Origin: JANPBY01 sp031430645
GTDB taxonomy: Bacteria > Actinomycetota > Actinomycetes > DATJPE01
Direction: 5' to 3'
DNA: 64,000 nt
Assembly: GCA_031430645.1 (NCBI GenBank)
Contig: JANPBY010000004.1
Span: forward strand, 1-64,000
The translations under genes were made by a program, and so were the position numbers. Positions 8,978-17,494 of this stretch are shown here, in pieces. The notes beneath the pieces are model-generated. The model was not told the origin of the DNA, ran no database searches, and saw only the letters and a program-made list of their open reading frames with translations. Position 1 is the first letter of the stretch, and each line of letters opens with the position of its first letter.

Positions 8978-9346
8978 ATGGCCGGTCCACCGGAAGCCGC
9001 AGCGCACGCGCTTGCGTCTAGGCAACTCGGCCTGATCACGGCCAAGCAGCTGGCGCGGCTCGGGCTAAGCCGGGGCCGGCTCGCTCATCGGCTCACCACC
9101 GGCGCCACACGATCCGTCCTCCCGGGTGTCTACCTCTTCGATGCCTGGTTACACGCCGAGACTTGGGACGGTCTGCCCTTGGATACCCGGGTGCGGGCAA
9201 CGGTCCTGTTCCACGGGCCGCAGGCTGTGCTCTGCCTCGACGCGGCGGCTCGGCTCCTGGGGATCGGCGGAGTGGGCTTGGACTGCGGCGTCATTCATGT
9301 CCAGCTGCCACCCGGCACGGAGCGTCATCAAGTGTGGCGGGCGTGA
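8978..9346 (+). CDS. AbiEi-type antitoxin N-terminal half of a split AbiEi/DUF559 gene
   Basis: Frame of 122 codons starting at the ATG at 8978. It encodes a winged-helix AbiEi_4-like domain (LGLITAKQLARLGLSRGRLAHRL) followed by the usual GVYLFDAW strand and an AARLLGI segment. In homologous single-chain proteins as I recall them, the text continues directly into the sequence encoded by the next frame. Here the frame stops at a TGA at 9344-9346 just where the chain should go on, and the other half resumes in the -1 frame at an overlapping start (GTGATG). It is either a recent frameshift or a coupled two-polypeptide arrangement. It is flanked by the palindromes at 8829 and 9937. Confidence 0.7.
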   Translation: MAGPPEAAAHALASRQLGLITAKQLARLGLSRGRLAHRLTTGATRSVLPGVYLFDAWLHAETWDGLPLDTRVRATVLFHGPQAVLCLDAAARLLGIGGVGLDCGVIHVQLPPGTERHQVWRA

Positions 9347-9924
9347 TGATCCACACCCGACTGCTCGCCGCTGATGAAGTCATGATCGTCAACGGGATCC
9401 CCGTCACGACACCACAGCGCACCGTCCTCGACCTTGTGCTCAGTTCAGACCGACTGCGCGCCGTCTCCATCCTGGACTCCGCGCTCAATGGCAAACTGAT
9501 CGACCCGGCGGACATTCCGGACATGAGGCGGAGGGGGTGGCGGCGGCGGGGCGCGGCCATCGCCCGGGGGTGGTGGGACCTCGCCGACGGCCGAGCCCAA
9601 TCACCCCTCGAGACCGACGTACGGCTGATCGCGACTGACGCTGACATGCCCCCTGACGAACTCCAGTACCCCGTGCGAGATTCATGGGGGACGCTACTCG
9701 GGTACGGCGATCTCGCGTGGCTACGGCCGGGTCGCCGCACGCTCATTGCCGAAGCCGACGGCAAAGAGCCCCACAGTCGGCCGCAGGCGCTGTTCCGGGA
9801 CCGCCACCGGGCCAATGACTTCATCACCACCGGAGACGTGGACATCGTCCGGTTCACTGCTGCCGACACCTATCGCAAGGCGTACATCGTCAGCCAACTC
9901 AGGCGGCTCCTAGGCCGCGAGTAA
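9346..9924 (+). CDS. DUF559 / Vsr-like nuclease-fold half of the split AbiEi/DUF559 gene
   Basis: Frame of 192 codons from the ATG at 9346, overlapping the preceding TGA as TGATG; a GTG at 9343 is an alternative start. It begins MIHTRLLAADEVMIVNGIPV and contains TTPQRTVLDLV, the linker seen in AbiEi/DUF559-type proteins. It ends in a restriction-endonuclease-like segment: GYGDLAWLRPGRRTLIAEADGKE, then HSRPQALFRDRHRANDF. The aspartate and Glu-x-Asp placement fits a PDDEXK/Vsr-type fold. A role in toxin-antitoxin or phage defence is inferred from domain family only. The second palindrome begins 12 nt after the stop. Confidence 0.7.
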   Translation: MIHTRLLAADEVMIVNGIPVTTPQRTVLDLVLSSDRLRAVSILDSALNGKLIDPADIPDMRRRGWRRRGAAIARGWWDLADGRAQSPLETDVRLIATDADMPPDELQYPVRDSWGTLLGYGDLAWLRPGRRTLIAEADGKEPHSRPQALFRDRHRANDFITTGDVDIVRFTAADTYRKAYIVSQLRRLLGRE

Positions 9925-9936
9925 GCCCAAAATAGT

Positions 9937-9998
9937 CGCTGATCTTGAGAGAAGCACGCGCGGTACGGCGCGGCATTGTGCATCTCTCAAGATCAGCG
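9937..9998. repeat. Palindromic repeat, right copy (16-bp arms, 30-nt spacer)
   Basis: Arms 9937-9952 (CGCTGATCTTGAGAGA) and 9983-9998 are perfect inverted complements with a 30-nt spacer, the same geometry as the copy at 8829-8888. It lies between two convergent genes, so the hairpin may also act as a bidirectional terminator. Confidence 0.9.
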
Positions 9999-10005
9999 GG
10001 ACGTC

Positions 10006-10040
10006 GGGGCTAAGGCGGGGCGAGGCGGGGCGGGGCGGGG
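10006..10040 (+). repeat. G-rich tract with five GGGG runs
   Basis: Five GGGG runs (10006, 10017, 10027, 10032 and 10037) separated by 1-7 nt on the plus strand. The tract ends immediately before the rodA stop codon. The spacing fits a G-quadruplex-forming sequence; no activity is demonstrated. Confidence 0.6.
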
Positions 10041-11231
10041 TCAGGCGTAGCGGCGCATGTGGACGTTCAACAACAGACCTACGGCCATGAGGGAGGCAAA
10101 CATCGACGTCCCGCCGTAGGAAACGAAGGGCAACGGCACGCCCGTCATTGGCATGATGCCGAGAGTCATCCCGATGTTCTCGAATATCTGGAACGTGAAC
10201 CAGCAGACGATCCCGGTCGCTACGAGCCGGCCGAACATGTCGTCGGATCGCATCGCGATCCGGCAGGCCCGCCACAACACGATGCCGAGCAGCACGATGA
10301 TGCCGACCGCTCCGACAAAACCGAGCTCCTCCCCTGCCACCGTGAAGATGAAGTCGGTCTGCTGCTCAGGGATGAACTTCCCGTTCGTCTGGGTGCCCTG
10401 GAAGAGGCCCGACCCAGTGAAGCCTCCGGAACCGATCGCGATCCGGGCCTGCTTGAGCTGGTAGCCGGCGCCGCCTGGGTCGAACTCGGGGTTGGTGAAG
10501 GCAGCGAAGCGGTTGATCTGGTAGCTCGACAGGACTCCGGCCTGAATCGCGAGCCCTGCTCCCAACGCCCCGAGGGCGACCAGCCCGGCGATCCATGGAG
10601 CTGGAGTTCCAGCCACCGCAAGGATCCCCAGCACGAGGAAACCGATGATGATCGTCGTACCGAGGTCGGGCTGCAGCATGATCAACGCGATGGGCACGGC
10701 CGCCACGAGCAGGGCCAATCCCACATCGACCATGCGCGGCTGGTCCTCCGCATCGCGCTTCTCGGACAAGATCATCGCCAGGCCGACACACAGCGCGACT
10801 TTGGCGAACTCCGAGGGCTGCACCGAGAAGCCGCCCGGCAAGACGATCCAGGAGTGCGAGCCGTTGACAGTGCTCCCAAGCGGCGAGAGCACGACAATGA
10901 GCCCGATCACCGAGGCGATGTAGACAAACGGCGCATAGGCCCGCAGCATCCGGTAGTCGAAGAGCGCGATCGCGGCCGCGAGCACCAGCCCAATCGAGAT
11001 GTTGAGCACGTTGCGCTTGAGGTAGGTCATCGGGTCGACGCCGGCATCGAGCAACCGTCCGCGGGTCGCGGAGTAGACGAGCAGCGTGCCGAGCGAGCAC
11101 AGGGCGAGCACAGCGAGCACGAGGACCCAGTCGAGTCGACGGAGTACTGACTCGCGATCGGCCGCACGCGAGGCGAAGCCTCGTCGCCTGGACTGCTCGC
11201 CGAAGTTCGGGACCGGATAGCCGTAGGTCAT
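10041..11231 (-). CDS. rodA: RodA, SEDS-family peptidoglycan glycosyltransferase
   Basis: Polytopic SEDS protein of 396 aa that polymerises glycan strands for cell elongation, acting with the class B PBP encoded just upstream. Many hydrophobic helices are visible, and the family's C-terminal block is clear (MTGVPLPFVSYGGTSMFASL followed by LLLNVHMRR). The ATG at 11231 overlaps the PBP2 stop (ATGA) and gives MTYGYPVPNFG; an upstream in-frame start is less likely given this overlap. It is the last gene of the mreB-mreC-mreD-PBP2-rodA operon. Convergent with the AbiEi/DUF559 gene, with a palindrome and a G-rich tract in between. Confidence 0.95.
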   Translation of the reverse strand: MTYGYPVPNFGEQSRRRGFASRAADRESVLRRLDWVLVLAVLALCSLGTLLVYSATRGRLLDAGVDPMTYLKRNVLNISIGLVLAAAIALFDYRMLRAYAPFVYIASVIGLIVVLSPLGSTVNGSHSWIVLPGGFSVQPSEFAKVALCVGLAMILSEKRDAEDQPRMVDVGLALLVAAVPIALIMLQPDLGTTIIIGFLVLGILAVAGTPAPWIAGLVALGALGAGLAIQAGVLSSYQINRFAAFTNPEFDPGGAGYQLKQARIAIGSGGFTGSGLFQGTQTNGKFIPEQQTDFIFTVAGEELGFVGAVGIIVLLGIVLWRACRIAMRSDDMFGRLVATGIVCWFTFQIFENIGMTLGIMPMTGVPLPFVSYGGTSMFASLMAVGLLLNVHMRRYA

Positions 11232-13429
11232 AAGCCACCACCCCTGCGCCAACCAGCGGCTGCAGCAGCTGAAGTGGAGGAAGCAGACGGGTCGGGCGCC
11301 GGAGTCGACGGGGTGGCCGGCGCGCTGGGCTGGAGCACCACACCGTCTGAGCCGATCTTGGGCAGCCTCTTCGGCGGTTTGCCATTGGGAAGTACGGCTT
11401 TCGCGAGATCGAGCTTGTTGCCCGAAATGCCATACAACGCCTCGTAGATCGTCCGAACTCCGGGGCCAGAGGTACCTGACCCCGTACCGCCCTGACTGAC
11501 CATCATCACGATGGCGTACTGGGGGTCGTCATACGGCGCGAACGAGGCGAACCACGACGTGTCGTCCTTGCCGAAGACCTGTCCCGAACCAGTCTTTGCC
11601 GCCACCTTGATGGGGAAGGTCGATCCGAAGACCCCCGCAGCGGTGCCCCCAACCGTCACACCTCGGAGCGCATCCTGAAGGAAGGCGATGGTCGCAGCAC
11701 TCGCGGGCAGTTGGCCCTCCTTGCGGGGCTTGAACTCCTTGACGACCGTGCCGTCCGGCGCGATCACAGCCTTCGCGACCTGTGGGGTCCACAACGTCCC
11801 GCCGTTTGCGATCGCGGCGTAGACGCGGGCCACTTGAAGCGGAGTGACGAGAGTGTCCCCCTGCCCGATCGCGAAGTTGACTGCGTCGCCCCCGCGGTAC
11901 TGCCAACCATCGATGCAGTTCTCCGCCGCGATGGCCTTCAACGTCGCGGCTCGAGCCCGATCCTTCTCCTCCGGATAGCCCGTCTTCCCTCGCTCGCACC
12001 ACGCGTCCTTGAGCTCGTCATACGTCGCCTGCCGGTCGGCGCGCGAGACGATCGCCCCTGCTGTCTCCGACGGCAGGTCGATCCCCGTCTTGGCGCCGTA
12101 CCCAAACCCGCGCGCGGTGTTGACGAAATATTCGTTGGTCTTGCCCTTGGGGTCGTTTCCCCCGTCGCGCAACCAGCTCTCGTACCCCAGCTTGTAGAAC
12201 ACGGTGTTGCAGGAGACCGCGAGCGCCCGCTTCAGCGAGATGTCGCCGTAGGCACCGGTCTCGAAGTTCTTCTTGCTCACGTTTCCGACCTGGTAGGTCG
12301 AAGGACAGGGGTAGGTGCCGTTCAGGTTGTAGCCGGCCTTAGCGGCAGCAGCGGTGGACACCACTTTGAAGGTGGAGGCGGGAGCGAAGCCCGCACTCAT
12401 GGCACGCGAGATCAGCGGAGTGTTGGCCTTCTTGCTTGTCAGTCGGTCGTACTGCTTCTGCGAGATCCCACCCACCCAGACTCCGGGGTCATAGCTCGGG
12501 TACGACGCCATCGCGACGATCCGACCGGTCTTGACATCCATGACCACGACGGCGCCGGAGTCCGCCTTGTAGGAGTCACCCTTGTAGGTCTCACCTGCGC
12601 GGGCCGCCTTGATGCGATCAACCAGGGCCTTCTCAGCAATGGCCTGAACCTTGGCGTCGATGCTCGTAACCAGATAGTTGCCGGCGACGGGGTCGGTCTC
12701 GCCCACGGTGCCTGTGACACTGCCATCCCTGTCAACCGCGAGCTGCTTCACCCCTGGCGTGCCGCGAAGGTAGCCGTCATAGACCTGCTCCAGCCCGGCC
12801 TTGCCGATCACGTCGCTCGCCCGAAGCTCAGGGCCGCCCTCGGCTTTGGCGTTCTCGACGTCAGTGTCGAGCACCGGACCGATGTAGCCGAGCATGTGCG
12901 CCGCGTTGGCCTTAGCCGGCGCGGGGTACTCGCGCACTGCTTCGAGGTCGGCGCTGACCCCGGGGTAGTCCTCACGCCGTTCGAGCACGGTCAGGGCGAC
13001 CTCGGTGCTCACATCGCGCGCCACCGGGATCGGCTGGTAGGGCGACCCGTACCAGCACACCCCGGGCTTTGCTCCCTCGGTCCCGCACAGCTGGACCCGA
13101 TCGTTGATCTCAGCGAAGTCTGTCTTCAGCAGCCCGGCCAGCCTCGCCACGACAGCATCGCCGTCGTCGTCCTGCTTGCTCAGGGCCGTCCGGTCGACGG
13201 TCACGACGAGGGTCGTCCTGTTTTGGACCAGGGGGCGACCGCGATCGTCCAGGATCAGCCCGCGTACGGCCGGGGTGATGACCTCGCGTACCCGGTTCTC
13301 GGTCGCGGCCTGTTGATAGGTATCCCCCGCGATCACCTGGAGATACCAGAGCCGGCCGACCAAGGTGGCGAGGAGTGAGAGCACGAGCACCTGTAGCACG
13401 AGCAGACGCAGGCTGGACCGCTCACTCAC
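11228..13429 (-). CDS. mrdA: Penicillin-binding protein 2, class B transpeptidase
   Basis: Membrane-anchored D,D-transpeptidase of about 733 aa that cross-links peptidoglycan during elongation. One N-terminal transmembrane helix (LLVLQVLVLSLLATLVGRLW) is followed by the pedestal domain with RGLILDDRGRPL. The catalytic domain has the active-site serine in STFK, the SxN motif in SCN (AVSCNTVFYK) and KTG in AAKTGSGQVF. The C-terminal tail is Pro/Ser/Ala-rich. I chose the GTG at 13429 (VSERSSLRL) because AGGAG lies about 10 nt upstream; the frame is open further upstream but that part does not look like protein. Coupled to rodA by a 4-nt overlap. Confidence 0.95.
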   Translation of the reverse strand: MSERSSLRLLVLQVLVLSLLATLVGRLWYLQVIAGDTYQQAATENRVREVITPAVRGLILDDRGRPLVQNRTTLVVTVDRTALSKQDDDGDAVVARLAGLLKTDFAEINDRVQLCGTEGAKPGVCWYGSPYQPIPVARDVSTEVALTVLERREDYPGVSADLEAVREYPAPAKANAAHMLGYIGPVLDTDVENAKAEGGPELRASDVIGKAGLEQVYDGYLRGTPGVKQLAVDRDGSVTGTVGETDPVAGNYLVTSIDAKVQAIAEKALVDRIKAARAGETYKGDSYKADSGAVVVMDVKTGRIVAMASYPSYDPGVWVGGISQKQYDRLTSKKANTPLISRAMSAGFAPASTFKVVSTAAAAKAGYNLNGTYPCPSTYQVGNVSKKNFETGAYGDISLKRALAVSCNTVFYKLGYESWLRDGGNDPKGKTNEYFVNTARGFGYGAKTGIDLPSETAGAIVSRADRQATYDELKDAWCERGKTGYPEEKDRARAATLKAIAAENCIDGWQYRGGDAVNFAIGQGDTLVTPLQVARVYAAIANGGTLWTPQVAKAVIAPDGTVVKEFKPRKEGQLPASAATIAFLQDALRGVTVGGTAAGVFGSTFPIKVAAKTGSGQVFGKDDTSWFASFAPYDDPQYAIVMMVSQGGTGSGTSGPGVRTIYEALYGISGNKLDLAKAVLPNGKPPKRLPKIGSDGVVLQPSAPATPSTPAPDPSASSTSAAAAAGWRRGGGL

Positions 13430-13560
13430 GAGGGACAGACTCCTGGCTGGGCTCACTGGGCATTGACATCGGACGGACGGTCCGACCGTAGGACGCACGG
13501 TCAGCCCGTGGGGTTCCTGTTGGCTAGATCACAGCAGGCTCCCAGAACTGGAGCCGCTGT

Positions 13561-14073
13561 TCAGTAGACAGGGGAACGAGGTTCGACCCGCCGACACAAC
13601 CCACCGACCAGCGGCACGACGAACGGAGCGAGAAGCACATCATAAAGCGTCGCGGCGGGCAGGCTGGCGACGACCGCCTCGGCCGTCACCCGCGGATCAC
13701 CGAGCATCAGTCCCAACCCGGCATAAGCCAACAACGTGGCTGGGGCGAGCACAGCAACAATCAGGAGGGGCACGAAAGCGCTGCGTTCAGCCGCGTCCTG
13801 CATGCGCCCGGCCGCCCAACCGGCGAGGCACAGGACAAGGGCCCACCGGCCCAGGGCGCCATCGGCGGGCGGCATGGCATCCAGCAGCAGGCCGCCGAAA
13901 AAGCCAGAGACAGCGCCGCTCGTCGGTCCGGCTGCAAGGGCGAGACCGATGACCACGAGGAGGACCAGATCCGGGGTGGCTCCAGGCAAGGGCAACCTCG
14001 AGAGGACGCTGACCTGCACGATTGCGGCGACGACCAGGAGGACGCCGGCCAGAACCGTGCGGGCGAGCGGCAC
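13561..14073 (-). CDS. mreD: MreD, rod-shape-determining membrane protein
   Basis: Small polytopic protein of 170 aa with five or so hydrophobic helices, beginning MPLARTVLAGVLLVVAAIVQ. Contains the family-like LPGATPDLVLLVVIGLALAAGP followed by GFFGGLLLDAMPP. It is part of the elongasome and, by family knowledge, associates with MreC and the PBP2/RodA pair. It starts 2 nt after the mreC stop. A 131-nt gap separates it from PBP2, with no gene in it. Confidence 0.9.
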   Translation of the reverse strand: MPLARTVLAGVLLVVAAIVQVSVLSRLPLPGATPDLVLLVVIGLALAAGPTSGAVSGFFGGLLLDAMPPADGALGRWALVLCLAGWAAGRMQDAAERSAFVPLLIVAVLAPATLLAYAGLGLMLGDPRVTAEAVVASLPAATLYDVLLAPFVVPLVGGLCRRVEPRSPVY

Positions 14074-14075
14074 GA

Positions 14076-14993
14076 TCAGCTCTTGGCCGGCGACGGACTG
14101 GGGGAACCCGCTGCGGGGCCGCTGGGCGATGGGCTCGGGGAGGGGGTCGGTTTCGGGGGCAGAACAGAGTCGCGGGGGTCAGTGCGAGGTCCGTCGACCA
14201 CGACGCCCACCAGGTCCAGGGCCGTCACCCTGACGTAGGGGTCAACTTGGGCCACCCGGATCAGGGAGCCTGGCGTGCTCTTGACCGACTCGACGACCCC
14301 GACCGGGACGCCCGGAACGTAGAGCGAGCCATCCCCTCGGGTCACGAGCCGGTCTCCCACGGCCAGCGGCGCTTGTGGATCCAGGAGCTTGAGCTCAAGT
14401 GGCCCCAGGCCCTGACCTGTGAGGATGCCAAGCTCGGAGTTTCCCTCGATCCGCACGCCAACTGAGGACTCAGGATCGACGAGGAGAAGCACCGTGGCCG
14501 TCGAGGCGGTGACCGCTTCGATCCGGCCAACCAAGCCGTCCCCGTTGAGAACTGTCTGGTCGACCTTGAGACCGTCTCGAGTGCCCGCGTCGATCAGGAC
14601 CGTCCAGCCGAAGCCCTGGGCTGCGCCGACGGCGATCACCTGGGCGGGCAGGACTCGATACCGCCCGAGTCCAGCGACGCGGAGGAGGTCGTCGAGCTGC
14701 TGGGCGCGCTGGCGCGTGTAGTCGTCAGTCCGCTGCTGAAGGCGGAGCTCGGCGTTCTCCTGCTCCAGCTGGTCGAGCCTGGCCTGCTCGTCCTCGGTGA
14801 GCCCACCGAAGAAGTTGCCGATCGGTGTGACGACAGAGGAGACGGCGCGCTGAACCGGCCCGAAAACCGAAGCGGTCGCGGAGCGGATCCCACTGACCGG
14901 ACCGCCGTCACCTCGCAGATCGAGAGTGATCAGGGTGAAGGACGCGAGCAGCAGTGCCCCCAGGACAAAACTCGTACGCCTGTTATCCCTCAT
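14076..14993 (-). CDS. mreC: MreC, rod-shape-determining scaffold protein
   Basis: Protein of 305 aa: an N-terminal transmembrane helix (FVLGALLLASFTLITLDL), a coiled coil at roughly residues 65-110 (EDEQARLDQLEQENAELRLQ), then the two beta domains of MreC (QGFGWTVLIDAGTRDGLKVD, SSVGVRIEGNSELGILTG). The C-terminal 35 residues are Pro/Ser-rich, as often seen in actinobacteria. MreC activates the PBP2/RodA synthase from outside the membrane. Located between mreB and mreD on the same strand. Confidence 0.95.
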   Translation of the reverse strand: MRDNRRTSFVLGALLLASFTLITLDLRGDGGPVSGIRSATASVFGPVQRAVSSVVTPIGNFFGGLTEDEQARLDQLEQENAELRLQQRTDDYTRQRAQQLDDLLRVAGLGRYRVLPAQVIAVGAAQGFGWTVLIDAGTRDGLKVDQTVLNGDGLVGRIEAVTASTATVLLLVDPESSVGVRIEGNSELGILTGQGLGPLELKLLDPQAPLAVGDRLVTRGDGSLYVPGVPVGVVESVKSTPGSLIRVAQVDPYVRVTALDLVGVVVDGPRTDPRDSVLPPKPTPSPSPSPSGPAAGSPSPSPAKS

Positions 14994-15029
14994 CAGCGGT
15001 CTCGTCCTGAATCAGGGCGCCGTCCTGAA

Positions 15030-16061
15030 TCAGTGTCGCGGCTCGGAGATGAGCACCTGCTGCAGGGCCTCGAACTCCTCGACGCACTTGCCGGAGCCGT
15101 TGGCCACTGAGAGCAGCGGCTCTGCAGTGATGTGAATCGGCATGCCCGTCTCGTGGCGCAGCCGCTCGTCCAGCCCCTTGAGCAGGGCGCCCCCGCCGGT
15201 GAGCACGATGCCGCGGTCCATGATGTCGCCGGACAGCTCGGGTGGGCACTTGTCGAGGGTCGACTTCACTGCGTCGATGACAGCGTTGACCGGCTCCTCA
15301 AGCGCCTTGCGGATCTCTTCGCTCGATACCACGATCGTCTTGGGCAGGCCCGAGACCAGGTCACGGCCACGGATCTCAGCGTGCGGTTCATCAGGGATCG
15401 GGAAGGCGGACCCGATCGCCATCTTGATTTCCTCAGCCGTGCGCTCGCCGAGCATCAGCGAGTATTCCTTCTTGACGTACTGAATGATTGCGTTGTCGAG
15501 TTCGTCGCCGCCCACCCTGATGCTCTGAGCCGTGACGATGCCGCCGAGGGAGATCACTGCAACCTCGGTGGTTCCACCGCCGATGTCCACGACCATGTTG
15601 CCCGTGGGCTCGTGGACCGGAAGCCCCGCGCCAATGGCCGCAGCCATGGGCTCTTCGATGATGTAGACCTTGCGGGCGCCGGCGGCGTAGCCCGCGTCCT
15701 TGACCGCCCGCTGCTCGACGCCCGTGATCCCAGACGGGACGCACACGACGATCCGAGGGCGCGCCCAGCGGCGCCTCTTGTGGACCTTCTGGATGAAGTA
15801 GCGGAGCATTCGCTCGGTGGTATCGAAGTCGGCGATGACGCCGTCCTTGAGCGGGCGGATGGCCACGATGTTGCCTGGCGTCCGGCCGATCATCTTCTTG
15901 GCCTCGGCGCCCACAGCCAGGATGCCGCCCGTATTTTGGTTGATCGCTACCACCGACGGCTCGTCGAGCACGATGCCGCGCCCGCGCACGTAGACGAGAG
16001 TGTTAGCGGTGCCGAGGTCGACGGCCATGTCGCGGCCGATGAACGCCATCTTGTTGGCCAT
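15030..16061 (-). CDS. mreB: MreB, actin-like cell-shape protein
   Basis: Cytoplasmic actin-fold ATPase of 343 aa that organises lateral wall synthesis. Nucleotide-binding motifs are clear: DLGTANTLVYVRGRG (phosphate 1), DIGGGTTEVAVISLGG (phosphate 2) and LTGGGALLKGLDERL (adenosine). The length matches the family. First gene of the mreBCD-mrdA-rodA operon. The ATG at 16061 gives MANKMAFIGRDM; a later methionine (FIGRDM) would also be in frame. A promoter probably lies in the 130 nt between this gene and ndk. Confidence 0.97.
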   Translation of the reverse strand: MANKMAFIGRDMAVDLGTANTLVYVRGRGIVLDEPSVVAINQNTGGILAVGAEAKKMIGRTPGNIVAIRPLKDGVIADFDTTERMLRYFIQKVHKRRRWARPRIVVCVPSGITGVEQRAVKDAGYAAGARKVYIIEEPMAAAIGAGLPVHEPTGNMVVDIGGGTTEVAVISLGGIVTAQSIRVGGDELDNAIIQYVKKEYSLMLGERTAEEIKMAIGSAFPIPDEPHAEIRGRDLVSGLPKTIVVSSEEIRKALEEPVNAVIDAVKSTLDKCPPELSGDIMDRGIVLTGGGALLKGLDERLRHETGMPIHITAEPLLSVANGSGKCVEEFEALQQVLISEPRH

Positions 16062-16191
16062 GCTGGGAAATGCCTTCCAGGTCTACGGGCGATGTGCGTG
16101 AACTTCCATGGTAGGCCCGTTGGCGGACCTCTCTGGACCGTTCAGGAGACTCTGTGACGCGTTCAACGCGGCAGAGAACCGGTGCTGGGGC

Positions 16192-16602
16192 TCAGCCCAG
16201 CCCGGGAAAGAACAACGCTATCTCTCGAGCAGCCGACTCAGCGGAGTCCGAGCCGTGCGTCACGTTGAGCTGAGTCTCGGTGGCCAGGTCTCCCCGGATC
16301 GTCCCCGGAGCCGCGTTGACCGGGTTGGTGGCGCCCATCATGGTCCGCCAGGACACGATGACCTCCGGCCCCTCGACGACAGCAGCAAGCAGCGGGGCAC
16401 TCGTGATGAAGTCGACGAGCGAACCGAAGAATGGCTTCTCGGCGTGCTCGGCGTAGTGGGCTTCGGCGATCTCGCGCGGCAGCGTCCGAAGCTCGACGGC
16501 CACGAATCGGAAGCCTTTGCGCTCGAGGCGGCCGAGCACCTCCCCCACGAGGCCACGAGCAACCCCATCGGGCTTGACGAGGACGAGGGTGCGCTCGGAC
16601 AT
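16192..16602 (-). CDS. ndk: Nucleoside diphosphate kinase
   Basis: Enzyme of 136 aa that transfers the gamma phosphate from NTPs to NDPs. Start MSERTLVLVKPDGVARGLVG is preceded by GGAG. The phosphohistidine is in the family motif NVTHGSDS near residue 117. Length is normal. A longer open frame extends upstream but its added part is out of character for the family. Lies upstream of mreB and downstream of the ABC-2 exporter genes on the same strand. Confidence 0.97.
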   Translation of the reverse strand: MSERTLVLVKPDGVARGLVGEVLGRLERKGFRFVAVELRTLPREIAEAHYAEHAEKPFFGSLVDFITSAPLLAAVVEGPEVIVSWRTMMGATNPVNAAPGTIRGDLATETQLNVTHGSDSAESAAREIALFFPGLG

Positions 16603-16703
16603 AGCGTTCTCCAGGGGGTACGGGACGGGAAGGGGATCGAGCCGGTGAGGGTCACGGAACCCTAACCCAGGTGCCAGCACACCGAAGCTCAGTGAACCCG
16701 AGC

Positions 16704-17492
16704 TCAGTGAAGCAGCAGCTTGTCGAGCCGCCGGGCTGCCACCCAGAGCCCGATGACCCCCATGACGAGGAGATAGGCCAGGTTGAGCAGGAGCGACGGA
16801 TGCACAGCGCCCGTCGTCAGGGAACGGACGAGGTCCACTGCCTGATAGAGCGGGGTCACGCGTACCACCAGCTGCAGGCCTGGTGGGTAGCTGGACAGCG
16901 GAAAGAACGTGGCAGACAAGAGGAACATCGGCACGATCGTCAAGGTGACCCACTCGAAGTCCTGCCAGCTCCGCATATAGGTCGTCGCAGCCATACCCGC
17001 CCCCGCGAAGGCGAACCCGATGGCCACCGACACCGGGAGGACGAGGATCGCCCAGGGCGAGCTCACCAGGCCGAGGGCAAGCATCACAGCGAGGAAGCCT
17101 GTCGAATAGATGAGTCCACGACCCAGCGCCCACACGATCTCACCGAGGGCGATATCGAAGGGCGCGACGGGAGTACTGAGCACCGCGTCGTAGATCTTGT
17201 TGTATTTCAGCTTGAAGAAGACGTTGAACGTAGAGTCCGTCACCGCGCCGTTCATGGCGGAGGTCGCGAGCATGGCGGGTGCTACGAAGGCGGCGTAGCT
17301 GACCCCGTCGACATCGCCGATGACCGAACCAAGCCCCACACCCAGCGCCAGCAGGTAGAAGAGTGGCTCAAAGAAGCCGCTGACGATGACGCCCCAGCTG
17401 TAGCGATAAACCCGTATGTTGCGGGCGATGACCGCCGGCGCCCGGCTGCCTACGAGCAGCGAGGGCGTGATGCGAAGGACTGATGTTGCCAT
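16704..17492 (-). CDS. ABC-2 type transporter permease (second subunit)
   Basis: Membrane protein of 262 aa with about six helices and the ABC-2 permease pattern (YSWGVIVSGFFEPLFYLLALGVGLG, then FVAPAMLATSAMNGAVTDSTF, and later FFPLSSYPPGLQLVVRVTPLYQA). This resembles the NodJ/DrrB group of drug and lipo-oligosaccharide exporters. It starts 2 nt after the stop of a paralogous permease, and the ATPase gene precedes both, so the three form one exporter. The substrate cannot be told from sequence. Confidence 0.9.
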   Translation of the reverse strand: MATSVLRITPSLLVGSRAPAVIARNIRVYRYSWGVIVSGFFEPLFYLLALGVGLGSVIGDVDGVSYAAFVAPAMLATSAMNGAVTDSTFNVFFKLKYNKIYDAVLSTPVAPFDIALGEIVWALGRGLIYSTGFLAVMLALGLVSSPWAILVLPVSVAIGFAFAGAGMAATTYMRSWQDFEWVTLTIVPMFLLSATFFPLSSYPPGLQLVVRVTPLYQAVDLVRSLTTGAVHPSLLLNLAYLLVMGVIGLWVAARRLDKLLLH

Positions 17493-17494
17493 GG

